Part shown: positions 15,254 through 24,264 of the stretch, one piece after another
Numbering within the stretch: position 1 is the stretch's first letter
How the letters are laid out: the number at the start of each line of letters is the position of its first letter
Assembly (NCBI GenBank): GCA_038210375.1
Contig: JBBQWT010000016.1
Span: forward strand, 1 to 64,000
Length of the DNA: 64,000 bases
Origin: JBBQWT01 sp038210375
GTDB lineage: Bacteria; Acidobacteriota; Terriglobia; Terriglobales; Acidobacteriaceae
Direction: 5' to 3'
Made by a program: the position numbers and the translations under genes
The notes under the pieces: generated by a model
What the model saw: only the letters and a program-made list of their open reading frames with translations
What the model was told of the DNA's origin: nothing
Databases searched by the model: none

Positions 15254-16876
15254 TCACCGCGTGATTTCGGCGCTGGCCAGCACCACGGCGGTGGTGGACC
15301 TCATGGAGTCGTAATACTTCGAGAACCGCTGGGGTTCGGCGGCGCCATACTTGCCCAGATTATGGGCCCAGCGAAATCCAATGGGCTGGTACATGAGCTG
15401 GGTTTCGATGCGAAGTGGACCCGACGCTCCGGGGGCGGCGACCACGTAGCGGACAAGGCTTCCGGCGTCAGTGAAATTGGCGTCGCTGGCCGCATCGCCG
15501 ATCACCGCGATATCCTGCGCGGCCGTCTGCTTGTTAAATCCGGTGGGCAGGATGCGATTGTCTTTCAAGTACCCCACCGCGTAGAGCAGGCCGGTGGTCA
15601 CGCGGCCTTGCGAATCTTTCAAGATGGGTTCGTAAATCTGGACCTGCTCGGGGCTGGTGATCTCGCGATAGTGCGGCTCAAAACGTAGCGGGTCGGCGTC
15701 GTTGTCGTTTCCCTGAATCGAGCCATCGGGGTTAAGCGCTCCCGATTCAAATACGGTCTTGCCATGGCCATCGCGCACGGTGACGTGCAGCCATGCCCGG
15801 CGCGACGGATACGCGGTTGGCAGCTTGTGTCCGCTGAGATTCTCCACCAGAACCTCCATGCTTACGCCGCGGGCACTTGATTCCACGCTGCGAATAGTTA
15901 CCCGCGCGGCCTTGGTTTGCAGGAAGGCGATGGTCCGGGCGGCCGCGGTGGTGAGCTCCTGGGGCAGCGCGGCGACGCTCAAATCGTCGCGATACTTATT
16001 CAGCATCTGCTGCATGAAGAAATTGCCGGCCACGAATTCATGCCGGCGCATCCCCGCGCGCGGCTCTCCAAAAATCGCGGTGACGGGCACCGCTTCGGGG
16101 ACCTCGGGCATGTGGCAGGATTGGCAACTGCTGCGGGCAGGATAGTCGCTGTGCAGCCATTCAAGATATGGCATCTGCTCGGGAAAAGCGCCCGTCTCTT
16201 TCCCGCCTGGGCCGAGGGACTGGGTATAAAGGGTGTGGCAGGTTCCGCATAACGCCGAGTCGCGAATGTGCGCCGCCTCAGTGGGAACAAAGCCGCCGGT
16301 GGAAGATTGCATCACCCGTTGGTGTCCTGCGTCGATAAAAAAGGGTCCATATTCAGGACGCTGGTCATTGGCCTCAGGCGTGGCGATCATGAATGCGCCA
16401 TTGAAACTCTCGCGCGTGCCCAGTTTTTCTTTTGCGATCTGGTGACACACTGAGCAGGTGACCCCGTCTTCGGCGGCGGCGTTGCCCAGATTGCGGGCAT
16501 TGAACGGCAGGTGAGCGAACACCTGCGCGGGCACGCCCTGGGTCTTGGCCTCCAGGTGGCTGACCGGCATGTGACAGGTGGAGCACTCGTGTTCGATGGC
16601 AGGCATTGATTCCGGATGATCGGCCGATTCCCGGCGCACGCTGGCCTGCCAGTAGGGATCGCGCGCGGAGTTGGCCATCAGGCTGGCGCGCCAGTCAAAG
16701 CCGATCGAGATATCTTCGCCTGACTTGGTCTTCAGCCCGTTGTGACAGGCGATGCAGCGGTCGGAAGTTTGAAACTCCGGCTTCAGGTCAGGGTGCTTGC
16801 CGCCGCCTCGCACAAAAATCGGAAAAGCGATCAGCGCCGCCAGAGTGAATATTCCGCCGCAGATTTTTTTGTGCAT
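15254..16876 (-). CDS. Exported pentaheme cytochrome c
   Basis: 540 aa. Starts at ATG 16876, overlapping the stop of the upstream cytochrome gene (TAATG). Signal segment MHKKICGGIFTLAALIAFPIFV. Five CxxCH heme-binding motifs lie in the first half: CIACH, CSTCH, CSVCH, CGTCH and CQSCH. The second half has none and looks beta-rich (SRRAWLHVTVRDGHGKTVFESG, PLRIETQLMYQPIGFRW). This plan fits multiheme cytochromes of the c554-like kind found in Acidobacteria; electron partner unknown. Probably periplasmic or outer-surface electron carrier acting with the cytochrome/barrel fusion encoded just upstream. Confidence 0.88.
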   Translation of the reverse strand: MHKKICGGIFTLAALIAFPIFVRGGGKHPDLKPEFQTSDRCIACHNGLKTKSGEDISIGFDWRASLMANSARDPYWQASVRRESADHPESMPAIEHECSTCHMPVSHLEAKTQGVPAQVFAHLPFNARNLGNAAAEDGVTCSVCHQIAKEKLGTRESFNGAFMIATPEANDQRPEYGPFFIDAGHQRVMQSSTGGFVPTEAAHIRDSALCGTCHTLYTQSLGPGGKETGAFPEQMPYLEWLHSDYPARSSCQSCHMPEVPEAVPVTAIFGEPRAGMRRHEFVAGNFFMQQMLNKYRDDLSVAALPQELTTAAARTIAFLQTKAARVTIRSVESSARGVSMEVLVENLSGHKLPTAYPSRRAWLHVTVRDGHGKTVFESGALNPDGSIQGNDNDADPLRFEPHYREITSPEQVQIYEPILKDSQGRVTTGLLYAVGYLKDNRILPTGFNKQTAAQDIAVIGDAASDANFTDAGSLVRYVVAAPGASGPLRIETQLMYQPIGFRWAHNLGKYGAAEPQRFSKYYDSMRSTTAVVLASAEITR

Positions 16877-17997
16877 TACCAACCTTCGGTCAACTTTCCG
16901 TCAGCCCGGTCCCAAAGCAGGTAGAACATCACCTGGGCGGGGCGGCCGGCAGTGTTGGTCGCGGGTTTGCGGACTCCGATGCTGGCGCGAATGTGCTGCC
17001 GCCGGCTGACCGTGACTTGCATCTGCGGAGTTACGTCCCAGTTGGTCTTTGCCCCGGCGCTGAGCTCGCGGTCGGCCGTGAATTCAACCATCGGAGTCCA
17101 CAGGCGCCCCAATCCCTGGCTGGCGGCAAAACTCTTGCCCAGCGCAGTGCGCCAGAACAGCAGTTGGGGGGCGATGTCGGGGTGGCGCGGCAGATCGGCT
17201 CCTGCCTGAAATTGCAAGAAAGTGTGAGCGGGCAGCAACTGGTCAAAAGCGGCGAAGGGCTCGAACGTGGTGGTTCCGGCGCCGAATCCGCGCGCGCGGT
17301 CTCCGGTGGGCGCGATCACTCCTCCCTGCAGGCTCAGGATTGAGCCGGAATGAAGGTTGGAATACATCACGCGCTTCAAGCCAAAGCTGACGTCCCCCAC
17401 TCCGCCCTGCCGGATGTGGTTCTGGTCCTGAAAAGTTATGGGGACATCGATTTCTATCTGGTTCTTCATGCCGAAACGCTGTTCGTGAATGATGTGAGTG
17501 GTCACGCCCGGGGCTCCGTGCGCGTTGATGGCGCTGGAGATCACCACTTCATCTTCGGGAAAGGCTTTTTCGGTAAGCAGCGCGCGCGGAAGGTTCAATT
17601 CGCCGCGGGGCCAGTGGGAATTGGTGCATAACCCGCGCAGGTAAATAATGACATCATCGATCTGGTCGGAGCTGAGCAACTCCCCAAAAGCCGGCATGAT
17701 CTGGGAAAAACGGCGCGCCGGACCGCCGTGGACGATCACATCTTTCCACGCCGTGTCCGGCTCGGGAGTGGTCTGATCACATTTGGTGAAGTCAGGAAAA
17801 TTTTCCGACCGCGTAAAAGCGGTGGATGTGAGCGGAGCGCCCTTGCCGTCACTCCCGTGGCAGGCGATGCAGCCGCTTTGGAAGAGGCGCTCGCCGTTCG
17901 CAGGGTCGGGCCGGGGACGGGACTTCACGTTCTGCGCGAACACCAGCAGAACACCTGGCAAGCCCAGCGCGAAGAACAGGACCGTGAAAACGCGCAT
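16876..17997 (-). CDS. Cytochrome c fused to an outer-membrane-barrel-like domain
   Basis: 373 aa from ATG at 17997 (signal peptide MRVFTVLFFALGLPGVLLVF); a longer frame opens at 18048. Residues about 33-130 are a class I cytochrome c with CIACH (43-47), GKGAPL and the likely Met ligand in QIMPAFGELL. From about residue 150 the sequence changes to alternating beta strands (EDEVVISSAINAHG, FGMKNQIEIDVPITF, VSFGLKRVMYSNLHSGSILS, QVMFYLLWDRAD), much like the MetA-pathway/transporter-type outer membrane family. A heme domain joined to a barrel suggests electron passage at the outer membrane, together with the pentaheme protein that overlaps it by one base. The barrel call is inference. Confidence 0.8.
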   Translation of the reverse strand: MRVFTVLFFALGLPGVLLVFAQNVKSRPRPDPANGERLFQSGCIACHGSDGKGAPLTSTAFTRSENFPDFTKCDQTTPEPDTAWKDVIVHGGPARRFSQIMPAFGELLSSDQIDDVIIYLRGLCTNSHWPRGELNLPRALLTEKAFPEDEVVISSAINAHGAPGVTTHIIHEQRFGMKNQIEIDVPITFQDQNHIRQGGVGDVSFGLKRVMYSNLHSGSILSLQGGVIAPTGDRARGFGAGTTTFEPFAAFDQLLPAHTFLQFQAGADLPRHPDIAPQLLFWRTALGKSFAASQGLGRLWTPMVEFTADRELSAGAKTNWDVTPQMQVTVSRRQHIRASIGVRKPATNTAGRPAQVMFYLLWDRADGKLTEGW

Positions 17998-18170
17998 AGT
18001 GGAGCGCAGTGGAGTGGCCTTTCGACCAGGCCGGTGGCGGAACCGCATTCACATATCGTATTTTAAATTTCCAGCATCCGCCAACCACCTGCAGAGGACA
18101 CCCTTGCGGGCCGAGGGCGAAGTGCAACGACACTGGCTTTTGCTCTTGCCGTTGTTCTCAGCAATAACCC

Positions 18171-18640
18171 CAAGAAGTTGCATTAGAGAACCCAGCCAGC
18201 GGACACCCTCTTTGCACTTGTCATTCTGGAGCGAGCTCTTGCCTCATATTCCAGCGAAGCATTTGCATTTGTACTGAAACGCCACAGTCTCAAGAAGTTG
18301 CACAAGAAAATTTAAATTAGGAAAGACCCCTCATGGATTGTCATTCTGGAGCGAGCCCTTGCCTCTTGTTTGAGCGAAGAACCTTGTGTTTTCTTTGCAT
18401 CTCGGGGCCCCCCGGGTATTGGTTGCCATAGAATCCGCCGCCGTATAGCCAACAAAGGGTTCCTCCAGGTGCGGCACTTACGGGGCGCCTGCCGTTGACT
18501 TCTTCTGCCTGAAAGCAAATTCAAGAGCAGAAGAAAACGCGAGGTCCTTCGCGCAAACAAGAAGCAAGAGCTCGCTCCAGGATGACAAGGTATAAGGAAT
18601 GTTCGCTCGCCAGCAGAGTCTTAGGCGACTTCTTGAAATT
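18171..18640. repeat. Dispersed intergenic repeat: two direct and one inverted copy
   Basis: The words CAAGAAGTTG (18171 and 18291) and TCATTCTGGAGCGAG (18221 and 18341) recur at an exact 120-bp offset, with related text after them (CTTGCCTC, AGCGAAG). A third copy lies inverted at about 18525-18636 (CTCGCTCCAGGATGACAA at 18571-18588, ACTTCTTG at 18629-18636) with the same spacing between the two words. No open frame in 18049-18772 is supported. The unit of about 110 bp resembles REP/MITE-type repeats common in acidobacterial genomes. Confidence 0.65.
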
Positions 18641-18772
18641 GTTGCGGACAGGGTCGAAGGCAACTGTAAAAACTAAAGAAGCTGGTTTTCGCCGCTCTGA
18701 AGCACTCCATCTCGCCGGGCCATCCAGCGCGGTCATCGCCTACAAAAAATGACCGGGTAAAGCGATCTCTGC

Positions 18773-19957
18773 CTACGACCAGATCACCGAACGGTCGATG
18801 GCGGCGATGTTCATTCTGCCGGTGAGCACCATTGCCATTTTCAACTCCCGCTGCAATATGTTGAGGGCATTGGTCACTCCGGTCTCGCCCGCCGCGCCCA
18901 GGGCGAAGAGGTACGGTCTGCCGATGAGCACCGCATTGGCGCCGAAGGCCAGGGCTTTGAGAACGTCGGTCCCCCGGCGAATGCCGCCATCGACGAACAG
19001 GGGCACGCGTCCCCCAACTTTATCGGCGACATGGAGCAATGCATCGATGGTGGCGGGCACGGTATCGAGATTGCGTCCCCCGTGGTTAGAGACCATGATC
19101 CCCGCGACCCCGGACTTGACCGCGTGGTCGGCGTCGTCGGGGTTCAGCACTCCCTTCACCAGAACCGGGACTTTGGCGAATGAGCACAGCCATTCGACGT
19201 CCTTCCAGGTCAGGGAGGCGTCGAGCATGCTGCTAAAAATTTGCAGAGAGCCGGTGCGCAGGCCGCCTGGGGTAATCCCTTTGAAACCTTTCAGGTTAGG
19301 CATCGGCGGCAGCTTCACCTCGGCGCGGGTCTCGCGATTGCGCGCGCCGGAGATCGGGGTATCGACCGTAAGGCACAACGCGCGATAGCCGCCAGCCTCG
19401 GCGCGCCGCACCAGTTCCCTGGTAAAACCGCGGTCGGTCTGCGCATAAAGCTGAAACCAGAGCGGCGTCTTGGCCACCGCAGCCACGTCTTCAAGGCTGG
19501 TGCTGGAAAAAGAACTGAGCACCATGCCGGCGCCGGCAGCCGCCGCGCCACGCGCGGTAGCCAGCTCCCCGTCAGGGTGGGTCAACGTCTGCGCCGATGT
19601 GGGCGCCAGGAGAATCGGGTAAGGATGCTCCTGCCCAAACAACGTCACCCGCGTATCCAGATGAGCAGCGTCAATCAGAATCCGAGGCTTGAGCCGAATA
19701 CGCTGGTAGGCTTCCTTGTTCCAGCGCACCGTAAGCTCATCGGCGGCCCCGGCGGTAATGTATTCCCAGCTCATCGTGGGCATCTTCGCCCGCGCCAGCG
19801 GCTCAAAATCGGCAAGACAAACAGGTCCGACGCTGGAGGTGGAGAATGCGTGCGGCGGCGAATGGGAATCCTGGGCGATTGCATCGCCAGCCGGGAGCAT
19901 GGCGGCTACCGCTACCGCCCCCGTGGTTTTAAGAGCTTGCCTTCGGGTGATCGACAT
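18773..19957 (-). CDS. Exported FMN-dependent alpha-hydroxy-acid oxidase/dehydrogenase
   Basis: 394 aa. The N-terminus MSITRRQALKTTGAVAVAAM is a twin-arginine-type signal. The body is a full FMN-dependent TIM barrel of the glycolate oxidase/lactate oxidase/L-lactate dehydrogenase family: MSWEYITAGAADELTVRWN, ILLAPTSAQTLTHPDGELAT, LWFQLYAQTDRG, CLTVDTPISGARNRE, PVLVKGVLNPDDA, catalytic SNHGGRNLD and FVDGGIRRGTDVLKALAFGA with IGRPYLF. Expected reaction: oxidation of an L-2-hydroxy acid such as lactate to the keto acid. Export by Tat with bound FMN is unusual for the family. Substrate unproven. Confidence 0.9.
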   Translation of the reverse strand: MSITRRQALKTTGAVAVAAMLPAGDAIAQDSHSPPHAFSTSSVGPVCLADFEPLARAKMPTMSWEYITAGAADELTVRWNKEAYQRIRLKPRILIDAAHLDTRVTLFGQEHPYPILLAPTSAQTLTHPDGELATARGAAAAGAGMVLSSFSSTSLEDVAAVAKTPLWFQLYAQTDRGFTRELVRRAEAGGYRALCLTVDTPISGARNRETRAEVKLPPMPNLKGFKGITPGGLRTGSLQIFSSMLDASLTWKDVEWLCSFAKVPVLVKGVLNPDDADHAVKSGVAGIMVSNHGGRNLDTVPATIDALLHVADKVGGRVPLFVDGGIRRGTDVLKALAFGANAVLIGRPYLFALGAAGETGVTNALNILQRELKMAMVLTGRMNIAAIDRSVIWS

Positions 19958-20016
19958 TCGGACACCGTATTAAATCGTAACGTTCGCGTCAAGCTATGGT
20001 TCTTCGTCCTAGCGTC

Positions 20017-20592
<576 letters not shown>

Positions 20593-20751
20593 TGCTTTAT
20601 GCTCCATCGGTATTTCGAGTGAACCCACCGGTTTCAGTTCAGCAGACTGTTCAATCGCTGTGCAGGTATTGTTCCGCCACCGGGTGCGTCCAGTCGCCTG
20701 GAGGCGGCGGGGACGGAAGGAATGGTCCCCACCCCTTCCCCCAAAACCGAT

Positions 20752-21015
20752 CTACTCCGGCCCACGGCTTTGTTTGAAGAACTCATGATCGATGCGGTCG
20801 CGAAGGCGCCGGCTGAAACCGCCGGGCAATTCAAACATCCTGCCATCGCCCACCAGGCAAACCACGTTGCGTGCGCCGTCGAGAATTGCGCTGCAGTGTT
20901 CGCACAATTCGAAATGCTCCTCTAATATGCGGCGCAGATCCTGATCTATATCGTTATCGATATAGTTCGAGATCTCTTTCCAGACGTCTTGACAGCTGAT
21001 TTCGATTGTCGGCAC
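20752..21015 (-). CDS. Zinc-binding anti-sigma factor (ZAS/zf-HC2 type)
   Basis: 87 aa with a GTG start at 21015, two bases after the sigma stop. It contains the anti-sigma zinc motif HFELCEHC (His-x3-Cys-x2-Cys) after a helix WKEISNYIDNDIDQDLRRILEE. No transmembrane segment is seen, so it would be a cytosolic anti-sigma factor, possibly redox-sensitive through the zinc cysteines. Likely partner: the ECF sigma encoded immediately upstream. The very tight spacing supports coupled translation. Confidence 0.88.
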   Translation of the reverse strand: MPTIEISCQDVWKEISNYIDNDIDQDLRRILEEHFELCEHCSAILDGARNVVCLVGDGRMFELPGGFSRRLRDRIDHEFFKQSRGPE

Positions 21016-21017
21016 GG

Positions 21018-21671
21018 TTACCAGGGCCTCACTTTCTTCCAGCTTCCATTTCCACTACTCCAACCGCCATCGATCCCGGGGGCCAGCGCGTCGCGCAACT
21101 GCAGCCGCGCGCGCAGCAGCCGGGTCTTGGTGGCTCCTTCGGTGATTCCCAGGGCGGCGGCGGTTTCCACGATGCTCATGTTCTGCACATCCCTCAGAAT
21201 AAATACCTCGCGGTACCGGGGAGCGAGGGACGCGATGGCCTTCTCCAGTGCAGCTCGTACTTGCTTGTGTTCCAGTTCTTCAGAGGGGATGTTGCGCCAG
21301 TCGGCGAAGTCCCTCGGGATGTAATCGCCTTCCTCGCCGGTTTGAGATGCATCGAGCGAATCGTAAAGATGGTTCTTGTCTTTACGGATGCGCATGCGCG
21401 CTTCGTTTAACGTAATTTGGATTAGCCAGGTGCTGAACTTCGATTCCCGTCGAAATCCCTTCAGGTGCGCCAGGGCCTTGAGGATGGCTTCCTGGGCGAC
21501 CTCCTCGGCGTCGCTTCTATTTCGCAGTATTGAATATGCCATCACAAATACAGCCCGCTCGTAGGGTTGAATCAAACTGTAGAAAGCTTCCTTATCGCCT
21601 TCGCAGACCTGCTCGATCAGAGCATTTTCAGCTTCTTCGGCGGGGCGGGGCGGCTGCGCATTGGCGTTCAC
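21018..21671 (-). CDS. ECF-type RNA polymerase sigma factor
   Basis: 217 aa. Region 2: ALIEQVCEGDKEAFYSLIQ, VMAYSILRNRSDAEEVAQEA and FSTWLIQITLNEARMRIRKD. Region 4: ALEKAIASLAPRYREVFILR, MSIVETAAALGITEGATKTR, LLRARLQLRDAL. It resembles the RpoE-like group. It is followed by its probable anti-sigma factor (20752-21015). The C-terminal Gly/Ser/Trp tail is probably disordered. The 390-bp region upstream separates it from the nitrilase gene on the other strand. Confidence 0.93.
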   Translation of the reverse strand: MNANAQPPRPAEEAENALIEQVCEGDKEAFYSLIQPYERAVFVMAYSILRNRSDAEEVAQEAILKALAHLKGFRRESKFSTWLIQITLNEARMRIRKDKNHLYDSLDASQTGEEGDYIPRDFADWRNIPSEELEHKQVRAALEKAIASLAPRYREVFILRDVQNMSIVETAAALGITEGATKTRLLRARLQLRDALAPGIDGGWSSGNGSWKKVRPW

Positions 21672-22062
21672 AGATACTCGGGCTCCAGGTTCCAGCCGGT
21701 CAGCATGGAACGGAATTTATTCATCGTTCGACGCACCATGATGAGCGCCCCGCAGAAACAACCAAGGTTGCGATTCCCCAACATCACAAAAGTTTCATCA
21801 GCCCAGCATATCGCCGCCGATGTCCTGGCGATTTTGCTTTAGAGACGTGGGCTACCCTGAAGATGCCGGCTGCGCCAGATTGGCATCGCAAGTAGCCACC
21901 CGCGGTTGCACCCGATTAGACTCGCATCTTACAATTCTGTAAAACTCCAGATCCGGGACTTGCCAATCAGTTCACTCTCTTTTTCTCTTGAAGATGGTGG
22001 TCGATACATTCAAATTGCGGCCTGGCCAACCGCCGCGGCTACATGATCAGAGAACACACTAA
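21672..22062. other. Divergent intergenic region
   Basis: 391 bp between the sigma gene (minus) and the nitrilase gene (plus). No supported reading frame or RNA was seen. TTACAATTCTGTAA around 21929 is a short AT-rich inverted repeat and the only notable sequence. Promoters for both genes must lie here. Confidence 0.4.
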
Positions 22063-23025
22063 ATGACCCCATCTTCCCCTCCCGCACTGTCCGTCCCCGA
22101 TCGCCGTATCAAGGTTGCGATTGCACAGGCCGAGCCGGTCTATATGAATAAGGACGCCAGTCTCACTAAGGCGCTGGGCCTGATCCAAACCGCACACCAG
22201 AAAGATGTTGAATTACTGGCCTTCGGCGAAACCTGGCTTCCCGGCTATCCCGCATGGCTGGACGTGTGTCCCCAGGCAGCGTTTTGGAACCATTCGCCCA
22301 GCAAACAGGTTTTTGCCCGGCTGCGGCAAAATAGCATCGCGGTGCCCGGCCCGGAATCGCGGGCCCTGTGCGAAATTGCCGGCGACCTGAAGATGGCGAT
22401 CATGATGGGCATTAACGAGCGGGTGGATTCAGGCCCCGGCAACGGCACTTTGTACAACAGCATCCTGACTTTCACCGCGGAAGGCGAACTGGGAAACCAC
22501 CACCGCAAGCTGGTGCCTACCTACACCGAGCGCCTGGTCTGGGGAAACGGCGATGGCAGTGGCTTGAATTCGGTGAACTCGCGCGGCGTTCGCATCGGCG
22601 GCCTGATCTGCTGGGAACATTGGATGCCGCTGGCCCGCATGGCAATGCACAACGCCGGTGAATGCATTCACGTTGCCCTATGGCCCACGGTGCACGGCCT
22701 GCATCAACTGGCCAGCCGCCACTATGCGTTCGAGGGCAGATGTTTCGTGCTGGCGGCAGGCTTATTAATGCAAAGACGCGATCTGCCTGCGGAGCTCTTA
22801 CCGGATATGCCGCCCGAGGGGGCCGGTGAATGGGTGGAGCGCGGAGGCAGCGCCATCATTGCGCCCGACACCCGCTACATCGTTGAACCGGTATTCGAGC
22901 GCGAAGAACTGATCATCGCCGACCTGGATCTTTCCGAAATCGACCAGGAGGTCATGGCGATGGACGTTTCCGGCCACTATGCCCGCCCCGATGTGTTTAC
23001 GTTCGAGACCAGAATAAAAAAATAA
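22063..23025 (+). CDS. Carbon-nitrogen hydrolase, nitrilase family
   Basis: 320 aa with the complete catalytic triad of the nitrilase superfamily: Glu56 in FGETWLPGYP, Lys149 in HHRKLVPTYTERLVWG and Cys183 in GGLICWEHWMPLAR. The GETWLPGYPAW and ICWEHWMPL wording matches true nitrilase/aliphatic-nitrilase proteins rather than amidases. Likely reaction: hydrolysis of an organic nitrile to acid and ammonia, in the cytosol. No signal peptide. A strong intrinsic terminator directly follows. Substrate cannot be set from sequence. Confidence 0.93.
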   Translation: MTPSSPPALSVPDRRIKVAIAQAEPVYMNKDASLTKALGLIQTAHQKDVELLAFGETWLPGYPAWLDVCPQAAFWNHSPSKQVFARLRQNSIAVPGPESRALCEIAGDLKMAIMMGINERVDSGPGNGTLYNSILTFTAEGELGNHHRKLVPTYTERLVWGNGDGSGLNSVNSRGVRIGGLICWEHWMPLARMAMHNAGECIHVALWPTVHGLHQLASRHYAFEGRCFVLAAGLLMQRRDLPAELLPDMPPEGAGEWVERGGSAIIAPDTRYIVEPVFEREELIIADLDLSEIDQEVMAMDVSGHYARPDVFTFETRIKK

Positions 23026-23054
23026 CAGGCCGGGCAATTCCGGCCTGTTTTTTT
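23024..23054 (+). terminator. Intrinsic terminator after the nitrilase gene
   Basis: AACAGGCCGG pairs with CCGGCCTGTT (stem 9-10 bp) around the loop GCAATT, followed by six T at 23049-23054. An A-rich run lies on the other side, so it can also stop transcription of the minus-strand gene ending at 23067. It overlaps the nitrilase stop codon. Confidence 0.9.
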
Positions 23055-23066
23055 CGACTTCAAGAT

Positions 23067-23513
23067 TTACTGCAAAGCTTTATCGAGAATGGCGGAGATT
23101 TTCTCCGATGGAACTTCGCCCGCCGAGTTGTAAACCGCGTCGCCATTGCTGTTAAGAACGACCACGTGCGGTATTGATCCCTGGTAAAACTTCTTGACCA
23201 GTTGCTGCTGGGCATCGGACCGTTTCTGGTCGAGGTCAACGACCACAAAATTCACTCTCCCTTTATATTTCTCATAGAGCTCAACCGTGCGCTTCGCCTG
23301 GCGCTTGGAATTGAAGCAGCCTTCCCCGTAAATAATGACGTAGTTGGGTTTGCCGGCTAGTGCCCCCGCCGTGGGGTTATCGCTGCTGATGAGCGGGCCA
23401 TCGAGACTATCGCTGCTGTAATTCAGCCTCTGGTTGAGTTTCAGGTTATCAGCGGAAAAGGAACTGGCCCCGAGCAGCAGGGTCAAGGCCGAAAGTGCGA
23501 GTAAATTTTTCAT
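23067..23513 (-). CDS. Exported thioredoxin-fold protein with a single active-site cysteine
   Basis: 148 aa from ATG at 23513, which has GGAGAGAG six bases upstream. Signal peptide MKNLLALSALTLLLGASSFS. The mature part is thioredoxin-like: YVIIYGEGCFNSKRQAKRTV in the active-site position, VNFVVVDLDQ, KKFYQGSIPHVVVLNSNGD (cis-Pro) and a closing helix. The usual CxxC is reduced to one Cys (GCFNSK), so disulfide exchange by the classic route is not possible. It lies 16 bp after the DUF255-type gene and is probably in its operon. Role unknown; redox or metal binding possible. Confidence 0.8.
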   Translation of the reverse strand: MKNLLALSALTLLLGASSFSADNLKLNQRLNYSSDSLDGPLISSDNPTAGALAGKPNYVIIYGEGCFNSKRQAKRTVELYEKYKGRVNFVVVDLDQKRSDAQQQLVKKFYQGSIPHVVVLNSNGDAVYNSAGEVPSEKISAILDKALQ

Positions 23514-23529
23514 GTGCTCTCTCCATTCA

Positions 23530-24156
23530 TCAATTTGAAAATTGCGAAAAATGTTTTTTGCCCGGCTGATCAAGCCCGGAAATTTTCTCCGCCTGCTTAA
23601 GGTCCCCAATATTCAACTGGTAGCTGTTGGCATGGAGCGTCTTCTCGTCCAGGAATATCCGCAGGGCTTCCGCCAGCGTCTCTTTGAGCGACGCCTTGTC
23701 CGGGGTACGCACCGGCGGCAGATATCCAGCTCCGTAGTAGAGCTCACCCCGAGGGGTAATGAATGAGGTTAACGGCAGCCCGGCCGGCAGGTTCAAGAAC
23801 GCCTGTGCCCGCTGCAGTTGGGCCACCAGCAGCCCCGCCTGATCGTAATCAACCTTGACCGCGACAAAGTGCAGATTGATATAGGCCGCGGTCTCGGGAA
23901 CCGTGTAACTTTCCTTATCCATGCGAGCGCACCAGGGGCACCAGATAGCGCCGACATCCAGCAGAATTGGCCGGTGCGAGCGTTGCGCTTCGGCAAACGC
24001 TTCTTTGCCGAACGGCCGCCAATCGACCGGCTGGTACACCGCTCTCCTCAGGTATTCGGAACGCTGCGTCTGCAGGTGGTTTGGTGTCTGTGCGCAAACT
24101 GGAAACGATGCTAATGCAAGCATTGCGCCGATTCGCATTTTCCTGCGTAATTCCAT
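23530..24156 (-). CDS. Exported thioredoxin-like DUF255 protein
   Basis: 208 aa. ATG at 24156 or 24138 gives a signal peptide (MRIGAMLALASFPVCAQ); the open frame extends further upstream to 24348 without a credible signal. VDWRPFGKEAFAEAQRSHRP is the start of the DUF255/thioredoxin-like fold, followed by ILLDVGAIWCPWCARMDKES with the active pair CPWC, then FVAVKVDYDQ and GLPLTSFITPRGELYYGAGY with the cis-Pro region. Likely a periplasmic disulfide reductase or isomerase. Followed in the same direction by the single-cysteine thioredoxin-fold protein. Confidence 0.85.
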   Translation of the reverse strand: MELRRKMRIGAMLALASFPVCAQTPNHLQTQRSEYLRRAVYQPVDWRPFGKEAFAEAQRSHRPILLDVGAIWCPWCARMDKESYTVPETAAYINLHFVAVKVDYDQAGLLVAQLQRAQAFLNLPAGLPLTSFITPRGELYYGAGYLPPVRTPDKASLKETLAEALRIFLDEKTLHANSYQLNIGDLKQAEKISGLDQPGKKHFSQFSN

Positions 24157-24264
24157 TTGGACGATGTGATTCGCGGGCTGGTGAAAAGTTTCGCAGGCGC
24201 GTGAAATTTTCCACCGCCCGCGGATTGTGAAACTTCTGACCGCCATGGAAGTCTCACGCCGCAT

